A stretch of DNA of 64,000 nt from Trichobilharzia regenti (GCA_944472135.2 OX235263.1:10151517-10215516), one strand, 5' to 3'. Numbered from the stretch's first letter, positions 32,001-42,350 are shown. Notes: a model not told the origin generated them from the sequence alone. Program-made: numbers and translations.

Positions 32001-32766
32001 CAAGTTATAATGAAAAATCATGTACATTTTCTCCTCATAGCTAGAGAAACACCTCAGGGTACATTTACCTATAAATTTATTCAACTCTATCATTATCTAT
32101 GGACAATAAATATGATTAGCCTTCATTTTAAGACATTTATCATACTTAAAATTTTAAAAAAATTTTCACATTACACAGACATGCTTAAACACTCTAGAAT
32201 TTAAGTTCTATTTCCTCGTTTTATGCTGTTGAAGTGGCTATTTTTGATTTTTTTTTCTTCTGTACCCTTCATAAAAGTGCCATTTTAAAATTCACTTTAA
32301 ATACCTTAATTGAAATATGAAAACAAGATTCGTAATTTACTTTAACTTTATGACATAAGAAAGAAGTAATAGTCTCATTCAGTGAGGGATGTTCCATTAG
32401 ATCGATAGTTTGTCTGTCAAATAGACTGTGTACGAACGGTTGCCAAGACAACGTGATGTGATCTCTAGCCCCTCAGCCTTAATAAGGCGGCCTGCTTAAA
32501 TCATTGGGCTACCGAAATTACTTTCCTCCAAAATGCTTAATTTCATCTGGATTTATCTTTGTTTTAATCATCCAGTTATATCAAATAACCTCTACATAAA
32601 CTTGCGCGATGATTTAACTTGCTCCCAGGTAAACGCTGTACAATTCTTCAACGAAATGAAGATATACTTCAGAGCTGACATCAGCTCATGGTGAAATCCT
32701 GCATGCTTTTTGTATTCTTTCATCTTGTTATTCTCTGGTTTCACCCTCTTTTTTCTCTTTTTTATA
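32001..32766. other. Mostly unrecognised; SINE-B tail near 32672-32705
   Basis: Contains AGAGCTGACATCAGCTCATG and GTGAAATCCTG, a SINE-B-like tail, but no body. The rest is AT-rich and unassigned. Confidence 0.4.
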
Positions 32767-33430
32767 TTAATTTTTTATAAATTCTTTTGGGTAGTTGTTT
32801 TCGAGTAGCATTTTGAGTAGGATGGTTATTTCTTTACACTGGTCCTCTGGTGTTGTTGTAAGTCTACCTATTCTATCTGGAAGACCTTGTATTAAACCTC
32901 GTTTTACTCTGAGTGGATGAGCTAAGTGATAATCAAGGAATCTTCCAAAGTGTGTGGTTTTTCCATATAGCGTCGTTTTTATGCTACCATCTGTCAGTCT
33001 TTGAAATTTGCAGTCTAACATAGGCAGTTCCCCAATTTCATTCTCTATTTCCATAGTGAATTTAATTGAGTCGACATGGCTGTTTATGTGTGAGTGTGTA
33101 AAGTGTCATTACTAAATAAGTTTCTTCGGCATAATACATAGGGATACAGTTTTCAAAATATTATAAATGAATGAAAAACAAAAGGATATTGCTGGTGTTA
33201 CTGACATTTCGCTATTCAAAATGCTGCTAATACCCCTTATCAAAGTATTACTAAACCAGAATTTACAAAATCTCTGCTTATATATGCCAAATTTAGCCAT
33301 CGTTCTTCAGCATGAGGGTAATGTTAATGCCGTCAAGTTGGTCAATTAGTAAAAAAGATTTAGAACAACACATTTAAGTGAACAATATTGTTTTTAATTA
33401 GATCTCATCAGGCTTAAATCTAATACACAT
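32767..33430 (-). mobile_element. PLE-G fragment
   Basis: 32767-33054 on the minus strand encodes RT C-terminal sequence (ELPMLDCKFQRLTDGSIK, LYGKTTHFGRFLDYHLAHP, VKRGLIQGLPDRI, LLENNYPKEFIKN). Near 33375-33425 the minus strand has CCTGATGAGATCTAATT and AAAAACAATA, a motif also found at 56893 and, in variant form, at 25900. Confidence 0.7.
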
Positions 33431-33761
33431 AACTTTACAAATAAAATTCTAATATAAACCAATCATGGTGTTTTGTCTATAGGATAATAAGATGGTGAAT
33501 ATAAATTGTGCAATTAGTCATAATAGTAGTAATGCTAATAGTAATAATAATAATAATGGTCTTATCAATAATAAGGATGAAAAAGTGAGGCAATCTGTGA
33601 TAACACGAATAATGAAAAACAGCACGAATAAACAAACAAATGTTCGGCTAGCCGTAGTAGTCGATAAAGGCGAGTAAATTCAAATGAACCAATTAAGTAA
33701 GGTTAGATTGTAAGGGAAATAAATGAGACACGTTTTTTAATGAAGATGTGATATGACTAAG
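33431..33761. other. No gene; AAT microsatellite
   Basis: (AAT)n at about 33539-33556; otherwise AT-rich unassigned sequence. Confidence 0.45.
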
Positions 33762-33990
33762 GTGCGTCGGTGGCACAGCGGTTAGGATGCTCGCCGACTA
33801 TGCACATGGTGGGTAGTTCGATCCCCGGCCACAGACGCACTCCTTTACCTTGCTAGGCCGGTAGTGAGACTGGTAAAGAGGAAAGGTTGGGCGTGAAGCT
33901 AGCAACCCCATCCTGTAAAAATTAACACTGCTACTGAAACTTCAAGCCTCTAGGTTGGAGCCCTATGTTCCACTGGTAAGAAGAAAGAAA
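33762..33990 (+). mobile_element. SINE-R
   Basis: Plus copy. Head GGTGCGTCGGTGGCACAGCGG with A-box TGGCACAGCGG and B-box AGTTCGATCCCC. The body is GGTTGGGCGTGAAGCTAGC and the tail is GCCCTATGTTCCACTGG, ending in an A-rich AAGAAAG run. Confidence 0.85.
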
Positions 33991-34224
33991 AAGAAAGAAA
34001 GAGGTTGAAAATATGAACAAAAGGTGGTGTAGGAGTCATCACTTGGTTATAGCTTAATAGGCCAAGGGAGAGATAATGGCAGTGTGTACGAACGTTTTTC
34101 GAATGCATTGTTTAGGTTTAGTAGTTCGAATGCCTATCGCCTCATCTGTAAGCACTAGACGTATACGAAGTCTATTGGAAAGCTTCAGTGAGATGCGATG
34201 AATAACTTTAAAAGCTGCCGTCTT

Positions 34225-35890
34225 TTTCACGATTATTATTATTATTGTTCCTTGGGTTCCTAGTTGAACATAGGGCTTCAACTGCACGTCTCCACTTGCC
34301 ACTTCTGTCTTCTGCTGTGCTTTTTACCTGCATCCATGTTAGTCCATACTGTTTCAACTCCTCTTCACACGATCTCCGCTTCCCTTTCGGGTTCCACTCG
34401 AGCGATGGCCTGACGCGCACGTGATGTCACCCAGCAGTCTCCTCAGCGAGTGACTGATCCATCTCCACTTTCTCCTGCATATTTATTGGGCGATTGCTTC
34501 TTCTTTTGTTTGTTAGTGCCCACAGTTTCTTGTTGGTGGTTCTTTTTGGCTCGACCATCTGATCTTCAGTATAGAGCGAAGACAGTTGTTGATCAAGGTC
34601 TGCAACAGGCTGTTGGAAAAATTCTTTGTGACCCGCCTGCCAAGTTTTTGATCCGTTTAGAAGAGCTGACTGACTTGACGTGGTTTGTATTGAAAATCCG
34701 AATGAATTTTGTTGTTGATGCTGGCTGAGTGACGAAGATTTCCAGATTGGTTTCAGGTTGATGAATGTGAGTGTTTCTCGCCTTCTCAATTCTCACTCGA
34801 TTTGACATCCTCGTCCGTTCCGACTTCCTGTAGTTGAGACAGTGCTCCTCAGATAAGTGAATGAAGTGACCTCTTTTAAATCCCTCCCGTTGATGGTGAT
34901 AGGCAATGACACAATGAATTGAATGAAGCAACAAACAATCAATGAAACTTATCGCGTGCTAATACACGTGTTGCAATTTCCTTCTTTCTTCCCTTCCTGA
35001 TGATGGTTCACGAATACTGTTTGAACTTGTTAAGCATGACTGTTTTCCTTCAAGATGAAGTTGTTTATCCGTTCTCTACTGATATATATATTTCTTTTGA
35101 TCTATGTTGTTTTATTATTATTGTGTGGCGTATCCTTCTAGGTACCATATTGTACCAAGTTTTTATGCGTTTAAATAATAATAATAATAATAATATGGTG
35201 ATTGGCGCTGGATGTTGCTGTTGTTGTTGGCTGGTTATTTTCATAACCTCTGTCTTGTTTATGTTTACTTGGAGTTCTGTCTTTGCCGGCTGCTTCTTCG
35301 ACCAGTTTGTCGGTTCTTGGTTGTATGTCTTCGATTTTGTGTGACATCAAACATAAATCATCCACGCGCGAAATCCAGGTCTTCTAGGTTATTCACTTCG
35401 GTTCAGGATATTCCTGTCTTCTCGTTTCCCACTACCTGACGCATAATCCAGTCCAACACAATTAGGAATATCATTGGTGATAATAAGCACCCGTGTATGA
35501 CTCCTGTGTTTACTCCGAACGCCTGGCTGAGTTTTCCGCTGTGAATCACTTGGTATGTGCCGCCGTTGTCCTATAGCTGTTGAATAAGGTTGATGGATAT
35601 TTGGGCGCTGCACGCCGTAGTCCTCGAGAAGTTTCCAAATTACTTCACGGTCAACGCTGTCGAAGGCCTTCTCAAAGTCTATAAAGTTGAGGTAGAGGTT
35701 TGATTGCCATTCCATGCTTTGTTCGATGATGATGCGTAGAGTTGCAATTTGGTCAGAACCTTTCCTCCAGTCAGTAGTTGATAGATTAGGAAGATTGAAA
35801 ACATAAGTGTTTGTTATGCGTGTAGTTGACTCCTCGTTAGTAACCCCTAACAGATTTTCCAAACACTTAACCGCTGTTACACGACCCCTA
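34225..35890 (-). mobile_element. RTE-A LINE copy with a 0.3-kb internal insert
   Basis: Minus strand. The 3' end (AAT)n and GCCCTATGTTCAACTAGGAA lie at 34225-34275. The C-terminal region runs to about 34895. An unrelated AT-rich piece of about 300 bp, ending in (AAT)n, occupies 34896-35195. RTE-A resumes from 35200. 35389-35862 encodes part of the RT fingers/palm: YLNFIDFEKAFDSVDREVIWKLL (motif A, given here as FIDFEKAFDSV and WKLLEDYG). Frameshifts throughout. Confidence 0.78.
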
Positions 35891-36264
35891 GTTTAAATTC
35901 ACCAGATTCCCAAGCCTCAGTTGCATTCTAATTTTAATTATGTGTACGGTATTCCAAACTGTTTTACTATTTTTGACAACTTGAATTCACAAACACATAA
36001 AAGTAATTATGTATGACTGTCACTGTATAGGTGTATCTGAAATAAATTGCTGAAAAGTCTACATTTGAAGGCGATTGTTTCCGCCAAGTTGATGGTGTTG
36101 CTATGGGAAGTCCGTTAGGGCCTCTTTTAGCAGATATCTATATGTCGTATATTCAGAGTTTATTGGGGATTTAATGGAAAATGTGCCAGTTTATAGAAGT
36201 TATGTAGATGATATCGTAATTGCAAGTGATAAGCCTTGATCTGTCACCTCAGTTTTAAATCAAA

Positions 36265-37317
36265 TTGATGAAGTTGAGAATAGTAGAAGAGGAAGATAAT
36301 TGTTTATCTTTCCTAGACATATTGCTTAGTCGATGGCTTGATGGGTCAATAAAAAGATCTATTTATAGAAAACCTACCTGGACAGGACAGTGTCCTAATT
36401 ACCACAGTTTCTGCCCTGTTATGTACAAAAGAGCCTTAGTAAGGTGCCTCTTCAGTAGAATCCAACGAATATGCACTGAAGACACACTTGATGAAGAAGA
36501 AATAAAGTTGACACAAACTCTGGTTGATAACAATTATCCAGACAAGTTCATCAGGAGATATAAAGTAGTCAGAAGACCAAGATCCACTCTCCAACTCGCC
36601 CCTAAGAAAGACGTGTACATCAAGCTACCCTATATGGGGCATCAAATCAGCTTGATAACTAGACAAAGACTGAACGTTGCTGCAGCTAGTATCATAATAA
36701 TAGAGAATGTAAAACCATTATATCTATCTGAGCCCTTAGAACATCCGAAGAATGACGTCACATCCCACTGTATTTACCAATTTGAATGTACGTGTGGACA
36801 CACATACATAGGGAGGACTCATCGATCTCTGCAAGTAAGGGCATTAGAGCATATTCCTAAATGGTTCCAGAAACAAATGGAATCTTCAGAGCCTATTAAC
36901 GGTGAGAACAGGAGACCTAGCTCTTCTATTGTGAAACATATTATACAGACAGGAGACAGGACAGGAACAGCCATGCAATCGCCAAAATCAGGTTTGATTG
37001 CAGAAGTAGTGATGCAAAGGCTCGAAAACATAATTTTACCAAAGATCAAACCCAAGATTTGGATACACTACGTCAACGACACATTTCTAATAATCAAAAG
37101 AAACGAGTTAGATAAAACTTACAACTTAATAAACAACGTCTTCAACGACATCAAATTCACAAGAGAAGAGGAATCCGGGAACAAAATACCATTTTTGGAC
37201 GTCTTAGTGAGGCGAACAACCACAGGGGAATTAGGACCTCAAGTTTATAGAAAATCAACTCACACGGATCAAATACCGAATTACAATCCAATAACACACA
37301 AAAGCAATTGTATATAA
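36265..37317 (+). pseudogene. Chimeric ORF: PLE-A RT/GIY-YIG fused to PLE-B RT
   Basis: 350 codons open across the junction of two different PLEs. Residues 1-229 are PLE-A (RT thumb, linker, GIY-YIG with IYQF and YIGRTHRSL). After about residue 229 the reading frame runs into PLE-B in the same frame: PKSGLIAEVVMQRLE, then RT motif C written YVNDTFLI (first Asp replaced by Asn), and IPFLDVLVRRTTTGE. Stop at 37315. The ORF is an accident of insertion: it lacks RT motifs A and B of both elements and starts at a chance Met. Confidence 0.85.
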
Positions 37318-38180
37318 ACACTACTCAAGAAAGCCAGGACTCATTGCAGCACCCCTATCTTAAGGAAAATTGAAGAAAGATATCTCATGGATGTCTTCCA
37401 AAAGAATGGATACCCACGGAATTTCATCAAAAGACATATCCTCTCGAGTCAGCCCACCAAATAAAAGGCCCTCAAGGAAAGCAGGAAGAAAATCTCCCTA
37501 CCACATATGAAAGACATCTTACAAATCACTGCAAGACTCTTCAAACCTTTAGGAACCGACATCGCATACAAAACAACAAAACCGCTTCACTCAGCTGGCT
37601 CCTTGTCAACCAGAACACTCAACAGCAAAAGAAGATAAAACGAACACCACCTACGAGATAAATTGCAGCATGTGAGAAGAATACTACATTGGCCACATTG
37701 GACGCCCCCTTCGTCTTCGTATCCACAAAAGTAAGCAAGCCATCGAAAGACATAACATTCACTCCTTCATACCACTACATACAGACAACCATGGACATCA
37801 ACTCAACTGGGACAACCAACGTTCAAATATTCGACAGAGGAAACACCAAGAATGCCAGAGTATTTTAAGAAGCCTGCCTGGTATCCCAGTGAATTGTCAA
37901 TCAATCGACACATCGAGATAGACAAAATTTACCAGTCGACAAGAAAGAAATCTCACATACAAAGGGTGAAAGTTCAAGTCAAGGAAACAATCAATTCCAA
38001 TACAACTAGCCTAGCCGATGTGGAAACACCCAAAAACAACCAATCACGCCCACCAGGAGAGATGACTAATAAACTCCTGGAGAAATCTAAGAGCTCATTT
38101 CACTTAAATGAAGTATGCGCTGAAGATGTTGCGTAGTAAGGCTATGAAAGCTTCTCAAATAAACTCTCCAGCTCGAAATG
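36952..38180 (+). mobile_element. PLE-B inserted in PLE-A
   Basis: 5'-truncated sense copy. In order: RT motif C region (YVNDTF), FLDVLVRR, YRKSTHTDQIPNYN, QKNGYPRNF, KDILQITARLFKPLG, KPLHSAGS, GIY-YIG remnant (EINCSMxEEYYIGHIGRPL), HNIHSF, SINRHIEIDKIYQSTRKK, and VKETINSNTTS (37852-38136). It ends with the hammerhead-like CTGAAGATGTTGCG...GAAAGCTT (38121-38151). Left joint ACAGACA/GGAG; right joint GACA at 38180; a 4-bp duplication GACA is possible. Confidence 0.85.
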
Positions 38181-38534
38181 ACAAGACATAAAATTGACTT
38201 TTACTTATCTATAAAACGTATTTAGGGTCGTGGAAGGGATAGTGTAATTAGAAATTTTAAGCCACCTTTATGCGTCCAAAGCAACAATTCGTCATCACAC
38301 TAAACCACCTTCCTTGGTAAACTTTGTTTTGATAGCATAGCAGATGTACTATTACCTCTGTTATTTGGTTTAGTGATTCATCTTCATTACTGAATCGAAT
38401 TTTTGATTTTCCCGTCGATTGATTGGACCGAAGTGCTAGGTCTCAGGTTGACATGTCGGCTTCTTCTGCAGATACTTCGACGATGTCTGGGGATTTGATT
38501 TGTATACAACTGGTGGATAGTGGCTAGCAGTGGA

Positions 38535-38579
38535 ATCCAGGATGCGCATTTCGTTCTATTTGGGACTCGTCAGCTGGAT
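38535..38579 (-). ncRNA. Hammerhead ribozyme (SINE-A, one stem II mismatch)
   Basis: Minus strand: ATCCAG/CTGGAT stem I; CTGACGA; stem II GTCC...GAAC with one mismatched pair; GAA; stem III ATGCGCAT; cleavage C. Core bases all conserved. Confidence 0.75.
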
Positions 38580-38730
38580 GTACCTGCATTTCTCAGTGAG
38601 TGATGATGTTCCCACCGAGGCTCGAACCCAGTGCCCATAGTCTAGTGGATAACGCTTTGGCGTTTGAAACTATGGGCACTGGGTTCGAGCCTCGGTGGGA
38701 ACATCATCACTCACTGAGAAATGCAGGTAC

Positions 38731-38775
38731 ATCCAGCTGACGAGTCCCAAATAGGACGAAATGTGCATCCTGGAT
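38731..38775 (+). ncRNA. Hammerhead ribozyme (SINE-A)
   Basis: Stem I ATCCAG (38731-38736) with CTGGAT (38770-38775); CTGACGA 38737-38743; stem II GTCC/GGAC; GAA at 38758-38760; stem III ATGTGCAT; cleavage after C38769. Matches the published schistosome Smα hammerhead layout. Confidence 0.85.
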
Positions 38776-38815
38776 TCCACTGCTAGCCACCATCCGCCAG
38801 TTGTATTCATCTTCA

Positions 38816-39319
38816 TTGTTATTTTGATCTTCAATATGTCCTTTTAACTTGACCTGACTTGTCTATTTTCTAACCTCCTAACTCTTGATTAATTTCACAT
38901 GCATATATTCTTATGACAAGTCCATGTGTGATGGATGAGATTGTTCGAAATGTGTTCCACGCAAATACATTACACCATTCAGAGAAATTACGTTTTCTTA
39001 TTGTTTTGTCTAAATTCATAAAGGAAACTAACTGTTTTCGAAAAGCTAAGCATCAATGGCCTATTTGCTCTTGATCACATGTCCTGATGAATACGTTTAT
39101 TGTATTTATAGCTGTCTTCATACATACTGAATGATGAGCAGTTCGCTTGGTTGCTTCTTATTATTTTAATCGGAACCTTCAGATAGGATGTCCACTGTAT
39201 CCACTAAGTTAATTAATACGACGTCACTACATCCTATAATGACTTGGACTTCAAAATTAGAAATGTCGGTCTTTTAAAGAGCTATTGATTTTGAAGGAAT
39301 TTTGTTTGATTGCATGGAG
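38816..39319. other. No gene or repeat recognised
   Basis: AT-rich intergenic sequence. Confidence 0.45.
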
Positions 39320-39695
39320 GATTTTATCATGAGCTGACATCAGCTAGAGAACCACTGGAAAACCTGGGAGTACTGAACAGCTGTTTCGTCCTAGTTTGAG
39401 ACTCTTCATCAGTACGTACCCACCACCAGGGTTCGAACCCAGGACCTTCTGCCTACAAAGCAAGCAAGCTCGTAGACTGTTGAGCAGCTGAAACCCGATC
39501 CAGTGGTCATTGAATTCTAACTTCTGCCAATTCACGACATAGCGCGACCACTTCGCAATGTCTTCTTCGATGAGTTACTGCCTCATCTTCAACCTGCTGT
39601 ACCCTACTGGTCACGGCTTCCCACTAGAAGCCCACGTTAACTGCCTGAATAGGGTCAATCGCTAGGGAGCATCAGATTTCAAAGAGGTATCGTTC
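39320..39695 (-). mobile_element. SINE-B, long copy with tRNA-like head
   Basis: Minus strand. Head region 39440-39695 contains GGGTTCGAACCC (B box) at 39430, with AGCTGCTCAACAGTCTACGAG upstream. The hammerhead region at 39380-39412 has four extra bases in the core (TACTGATGAAGAG). The tail is TGATGTCAGCTCATGATAAA. 39520-39695 is repeated in the same orientation at 42000-42170. Confidence 0.7.
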
Positions 39696-39824
39696 AAAAC
39701 ACAAACTTCAGTAAACATCGATGAAGTATTTAAAAATGGATAAAGTTTCCAAATGTAGATCTCTTTACAAATCAACATCAGTAAAAAAAACTGCTAAGAA
39801 AACCAAACAGCAGTAGTTACCTGT

Positions 39825-40110
39825 TTCGTCCTAGCCCATGACTCATCATCCGTTAGACTAGATGTCCAAAAGCATTGGATAAGTTGCTGTGAACTGTATA
39901 GTTATCACCTTGTAACAGTTGGTACTGGCAGTGTATCATGAACTGATAGGCGCTAGAATTTTTATCCAATGATTGAGTAGTCCCTTAATTTGATCCCTAA
40001 GGGGGTCATGCTTCCAGACAACTGAAATTTCCCGAACCACAATGAAAAATCTATCTAGTATTCCCTGGATTTCCACTGTTCTCTAACAAAATCCCACTTC
40101 ATGGCAAAAT
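39825..40110. mobile_element. SINE-B fragments, decayed
   Basis: CCTGTTTCGTCCTAG...GACTCATCATC (minus) at 39828-39852 and AACTGAAATTTCCCGAACC...ATCTAGTATTCCC (plus) at 40020-40068 are relics of two SINE-B hammerhead regions, without intact cores. Confidence 0.45.
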
Positions 40111-41059
40111 GAACACACTTCCTTCAATCAGCTTTTATCCCCTACAGAATAAAGACTCATTATCCACGCATAAAGTGTTGTTGATGTACTGATAAAACTT
40201 TTCATGTTTTTTATGCAACATGAATTATATCCTATTTATTTGATAATTACTTTAGAGATTTGATAATGTTTAACCCGAATAAATGCCTGATTAGTTTCCA
40301 CTTTCCGTTCGTCTTTTTGTTTGTGCGTGCGTGTACGTGTGTGTGTGTGTGGGAGTGAGTCGGTGAGTGGGAACGTTTTATGCACGAGTCTATTCTACCA
40401 GGGGAGAATCAGTGTCTTTTTGCAACTCTCTAATTTATCATGCAGTAAATGTTTGTTATTGTTGTTGATAGCTGCATGCATACGTGTGTGTAGATTCATT
40501 GATTCATGGATCACGTAGTTACATACAGGAATAATCATCATACTACTAATACTACTACTAATAACGGTAATAGTAGTAGTAGTAATAATGATAGTAAATC
40601 TGCATTTATTTCCTGAATTATTTTTTCATTCCTTCTTTTACAGGAATTAAGTTAATTTTTATCATAAATTACAATTTATAACTGATTCTGTAGGATAATT
40701 AAATAAGCCTGTTATATAAGCTTACATTGCATATTAGATATTCCGATGATGTTCAGCATTAATGAACCTACTGGCATTACCCTTACAAATGATAATAATA
40801 ATAATAACAGTAATATTATCGTTCTGTATTAATGTAATGTATGAGATATGGGAGGAGTAAAATCATGAAGGCGTAATGAGCTATGAATGAATGAATAAAA
40901 AGGAAGCGTAATCACATGGATGGTGATCGATAACTCATTAAAAGTTAATCATATCTTTGGTATTTTGTCTCTATCGTTCACTTTATACAAGTAGGTTAGT
41001 TAATAATTAATTTTATGTAGCTCAATCTTTGAATATTTAAGCTTTGAAGTTCTAACAGA
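40111..41059. other. No gene; microsatellites
   Basis: (TG)n at about 40332-40350 and imperfect ACT/AGT and AAT repeats at about 40545-40595 and 40790-40808. A short ORF over the TG run is not a gene. Confidence 0.5.
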
Positions 41060-41228
41060 GCTTCTTGCGTTTGTTAGCTTTCAGTTCGATCTTCCTGGGT
41101 TTACGGGGCGTTTTATCGGTTAGATGAGGTTTAGGACTGTATCAGCTGGCAGTCGAGCCCGGCAAAACACGTACATACTTGGTGGTCTACCAACCTCCGT
41201 GATCCACTGGGCCACTTGGATCTCGCAC
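41060..41228 (-). mobile_element. tRNA-derived SINE, minus strand
   Basis: On the minus strand a perfect A-box TGGCCCAGTGG (about 41206-41216) and B-box-like GGGCTCGACTGCC (about 41150-41162). Unlike SINE-R in its body. Confidence 0.55.
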
Positions 41229-41486
41229 ACTAAGATATTATAAGCGGTTAAGCACTAGAATGGGAATGAAAATCCATGCATAAACATTACTAAAATCGCT
41301 ATTAATTCTCAAGAAACCGTTTGTAGGCATTTGTTTGATTGTTGAATTGAATTCTTGATTTTCCCGTCGACTGATTGGACCGAAGTGCTCGGCCTCAGGT
41401 TGACATGTCGGCTTCTTGTGCAGATGCTTCGACGATGTCCGGGCATTTAGTTAGTATACAATTGGTGGATGGTGGCTAGCAGTGGA

Positions 41487-41531
41487 ATCCAGGATGCGCA
41501 TTTCGTCCTATTTGGGACTCGTCAGCTGGAT
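41487..41531 (-). ncRNA. Hammerhead ribozyme (SINE-A)
   Basis: Minus strand. Stem I ATCCAG/CTGGAT, CTGACGA, stem II GTCC/GGAC, GAA, stem III ATGCGCAT, cleavage C. All invariant positions are present and all stems are paired. Confidence 0.86.
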
Positions 41532-41755
41532 GTACCTGCATTTCTCAGTGAGTGATGATGTTCCCACCGAGGCTCGAACCCGGTACCCATAGTTTCAAAC
41601 GCCAAATTCAATTCAATAATGAATATGACCCGTTGCACAAGAGATGGCTCTCGTGGTCCAAGTGGTCTAGTGGATAACGCTTTGGCGTTTGAAACTATGG
41701 GCACTGGGTTCGAGCCTCAGTGGGAACATCATCACTCACTGAGAAATGCAGGTAC

Positions 41756-41800
41756 ATCCAGCTGACGAGTCCCAAATAGGACGAAATGCGCATCCTGGAT
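41756..41800 (+). ncRNA. Hammerhead ribozyme (SINE-A)
   Basis: Stem I 41756-41761 with 41795-41800; core CTGACGA 41762-41768; stem II 41769-41772 with 41779-41782; GAA 41783-41785; stem III ATGCGCAT 41786-41793; cleavage after C41794. Intact. Confidence 0.88.
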
Positions 41801-41839
41801 TCCACTGCTAGCCACCATCCACCAATTGTATTTGTTTGA

Positions 41840-42175
41840 TTGGTTACAGGATTTCATCATGAGCTGATATCGGTTAGAAAATCATTGGAAAACCAGCTGG
41901 TTGTACTGGAGAGATGTTTCGTCCCATTTTGTGAATCTTCAGCTCGTAGACCATTAAGCAGCCACTTGGACGCAATAAAATGGCCAGCCCATGAATTCCA
42001 AATTATGCCAATTCACGACATAGTGCAACCGCTAGCCAATGTCATCGGTGGCGAGTATTTCTCTTCACAACCGACCTACTGCATTCTACCAGTCACAACG
42101 TCCTAATAGAACCCCCAGATAACTAACTACCTGAAAAGGGTCAGTCGCTAGTGAGCATTTTATTAGGCATGACAT
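41840..42175 (-). mobile_element. SINE-B, minus copy
   Basis: Tail CATGAGCTGATATCGG at the left and a decayed hammerhead (GAAAC region TGTTTCGTCCC and TCTTCAG) at 41915-41945. Then the head segment, with CCAATTCACGACATAGTGC, as at 39520-39695. The B-box part is deleted. Confidence 0.6.
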
Positions 42176-42184
42176 ATTCTCCGA

Positions 42185-42350
42185 GCTCGCGTTTTAACCG
42201 GAAGATACTGGATTCGAACCCCGGTGGGTGCTTACTGAGGAAGAGTCCCGTGTTGGGACAAAACAGCTATTCAATACTCCCAGTTGGTCTTCCAGTGGTT
42301 CTATAATCGATATCAGCTCATGATGAAATCTTGTAACTACTATTTGTGTG
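42185..42350 (+). mobile_element. SINE-B, plus copy
   Basis: B-box GGATTCGAACCCC (42211-42223), then CTTACTGAGGAAGAGTCCC...GGGACAAAACAGC, a hammerhead with altered GAA (now CAA), then CCAGTGGTTCTATAATCGA and TATCAGCTCATGATGAAATC. Confidence 0.65.

Larger units (their letters stand above)
36055..38390 (+). mobile_element. PLE-A interrupted by PLE-B
   Basis: 36055-36130 encodes RT motif B (FRQVDGVAMGSPLGPLLADIYM) in pieces and 36180-36230 motif C (YVDDIVIASD). 36265-36950 continues with FLDILLSR, YRKPTWTGQCPNYHSFCP, LFSRIQRIC, LVDNNYPDKFIRRYK, LPYMGHQISL, and the GIY-YIG core HCIYQFECTCGHTYIGRTHRSLQVRALEH (shown as CIYQF and TYIGRTHRSL). At 36951 PLE-A stops inside KHIIQTG. Its next bases (ACAAGACATAAAATTGAC) appear only at 38181, running to about 38390. 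Confidence 0.88.
38400..38815. repeat. SINE-A (Smα-type) head-to-head palindrome
   Basis: Left arm 38510-38640 is the reverse complement of right arm 38671-38801, with a 30-bp loop (TCTAGTGGATAACGCTTTGG...). Each arm holds the B-box-like GGGTTCGAGCC region, CATCATCACTCACTGAG and a hammerhead. The loop and right arm carry the A-box-like TCTAGTGG. 38400-38510 is the SINE-A downstream tail (TTGATTTTCCCGTCGATTG, TGACATGTCGGCTTCTTC) of the minus copy, seen again at 41350-41460 and, on plus, at 59235-59335. Confidence 0.85.
41345..41835. repeat. SINE-A (Smα-type) head-to-head palindrome, second
   Basis: Left arm 41460-41604 is the reverse complement of right arm 41681-41828. The 76-bp spacer (41605-41680) carries the 5' head of the plus copy, with A-box-like TGGTCTAGTGG (41663-41673). 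B-box GGGTTCGAGCC lies at 41706. 41345-41460 is the minus copy's tail. Both hammerheads are intact. Confidence 0.87.

Noticed and set aside
33762..33850. tRNA-like A and B boxes here and at 23530, 24340, 28110, 41210, 41670, 46420, 49970, 59600
   Set aside because: No cloverleaf can be completed after the B box and each is joined to a repeated body and tail, so these are SINE heads, not tRNA genes.
35000..35344. 114-residue ORF with hydrophobic segments and Asn run
   Set aside because: It crosses an (AAT)n tract and the antisense of an RTE element.
36265..37317. 350-residue ORF as a novel two-domain host protein
   Set aside because: It is two PLE pieces joined by a nested insertion; the rest of the first element resumes at 38181.
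38510..38801. Bacterial-type terminator, CRISPR repeat or attachment site
   Set aside because: The context is eukaryotic and repeat-rich; the palindrome is made of two SINE copies with hammerheads. No array with regular spacers exists anywhere in the window.
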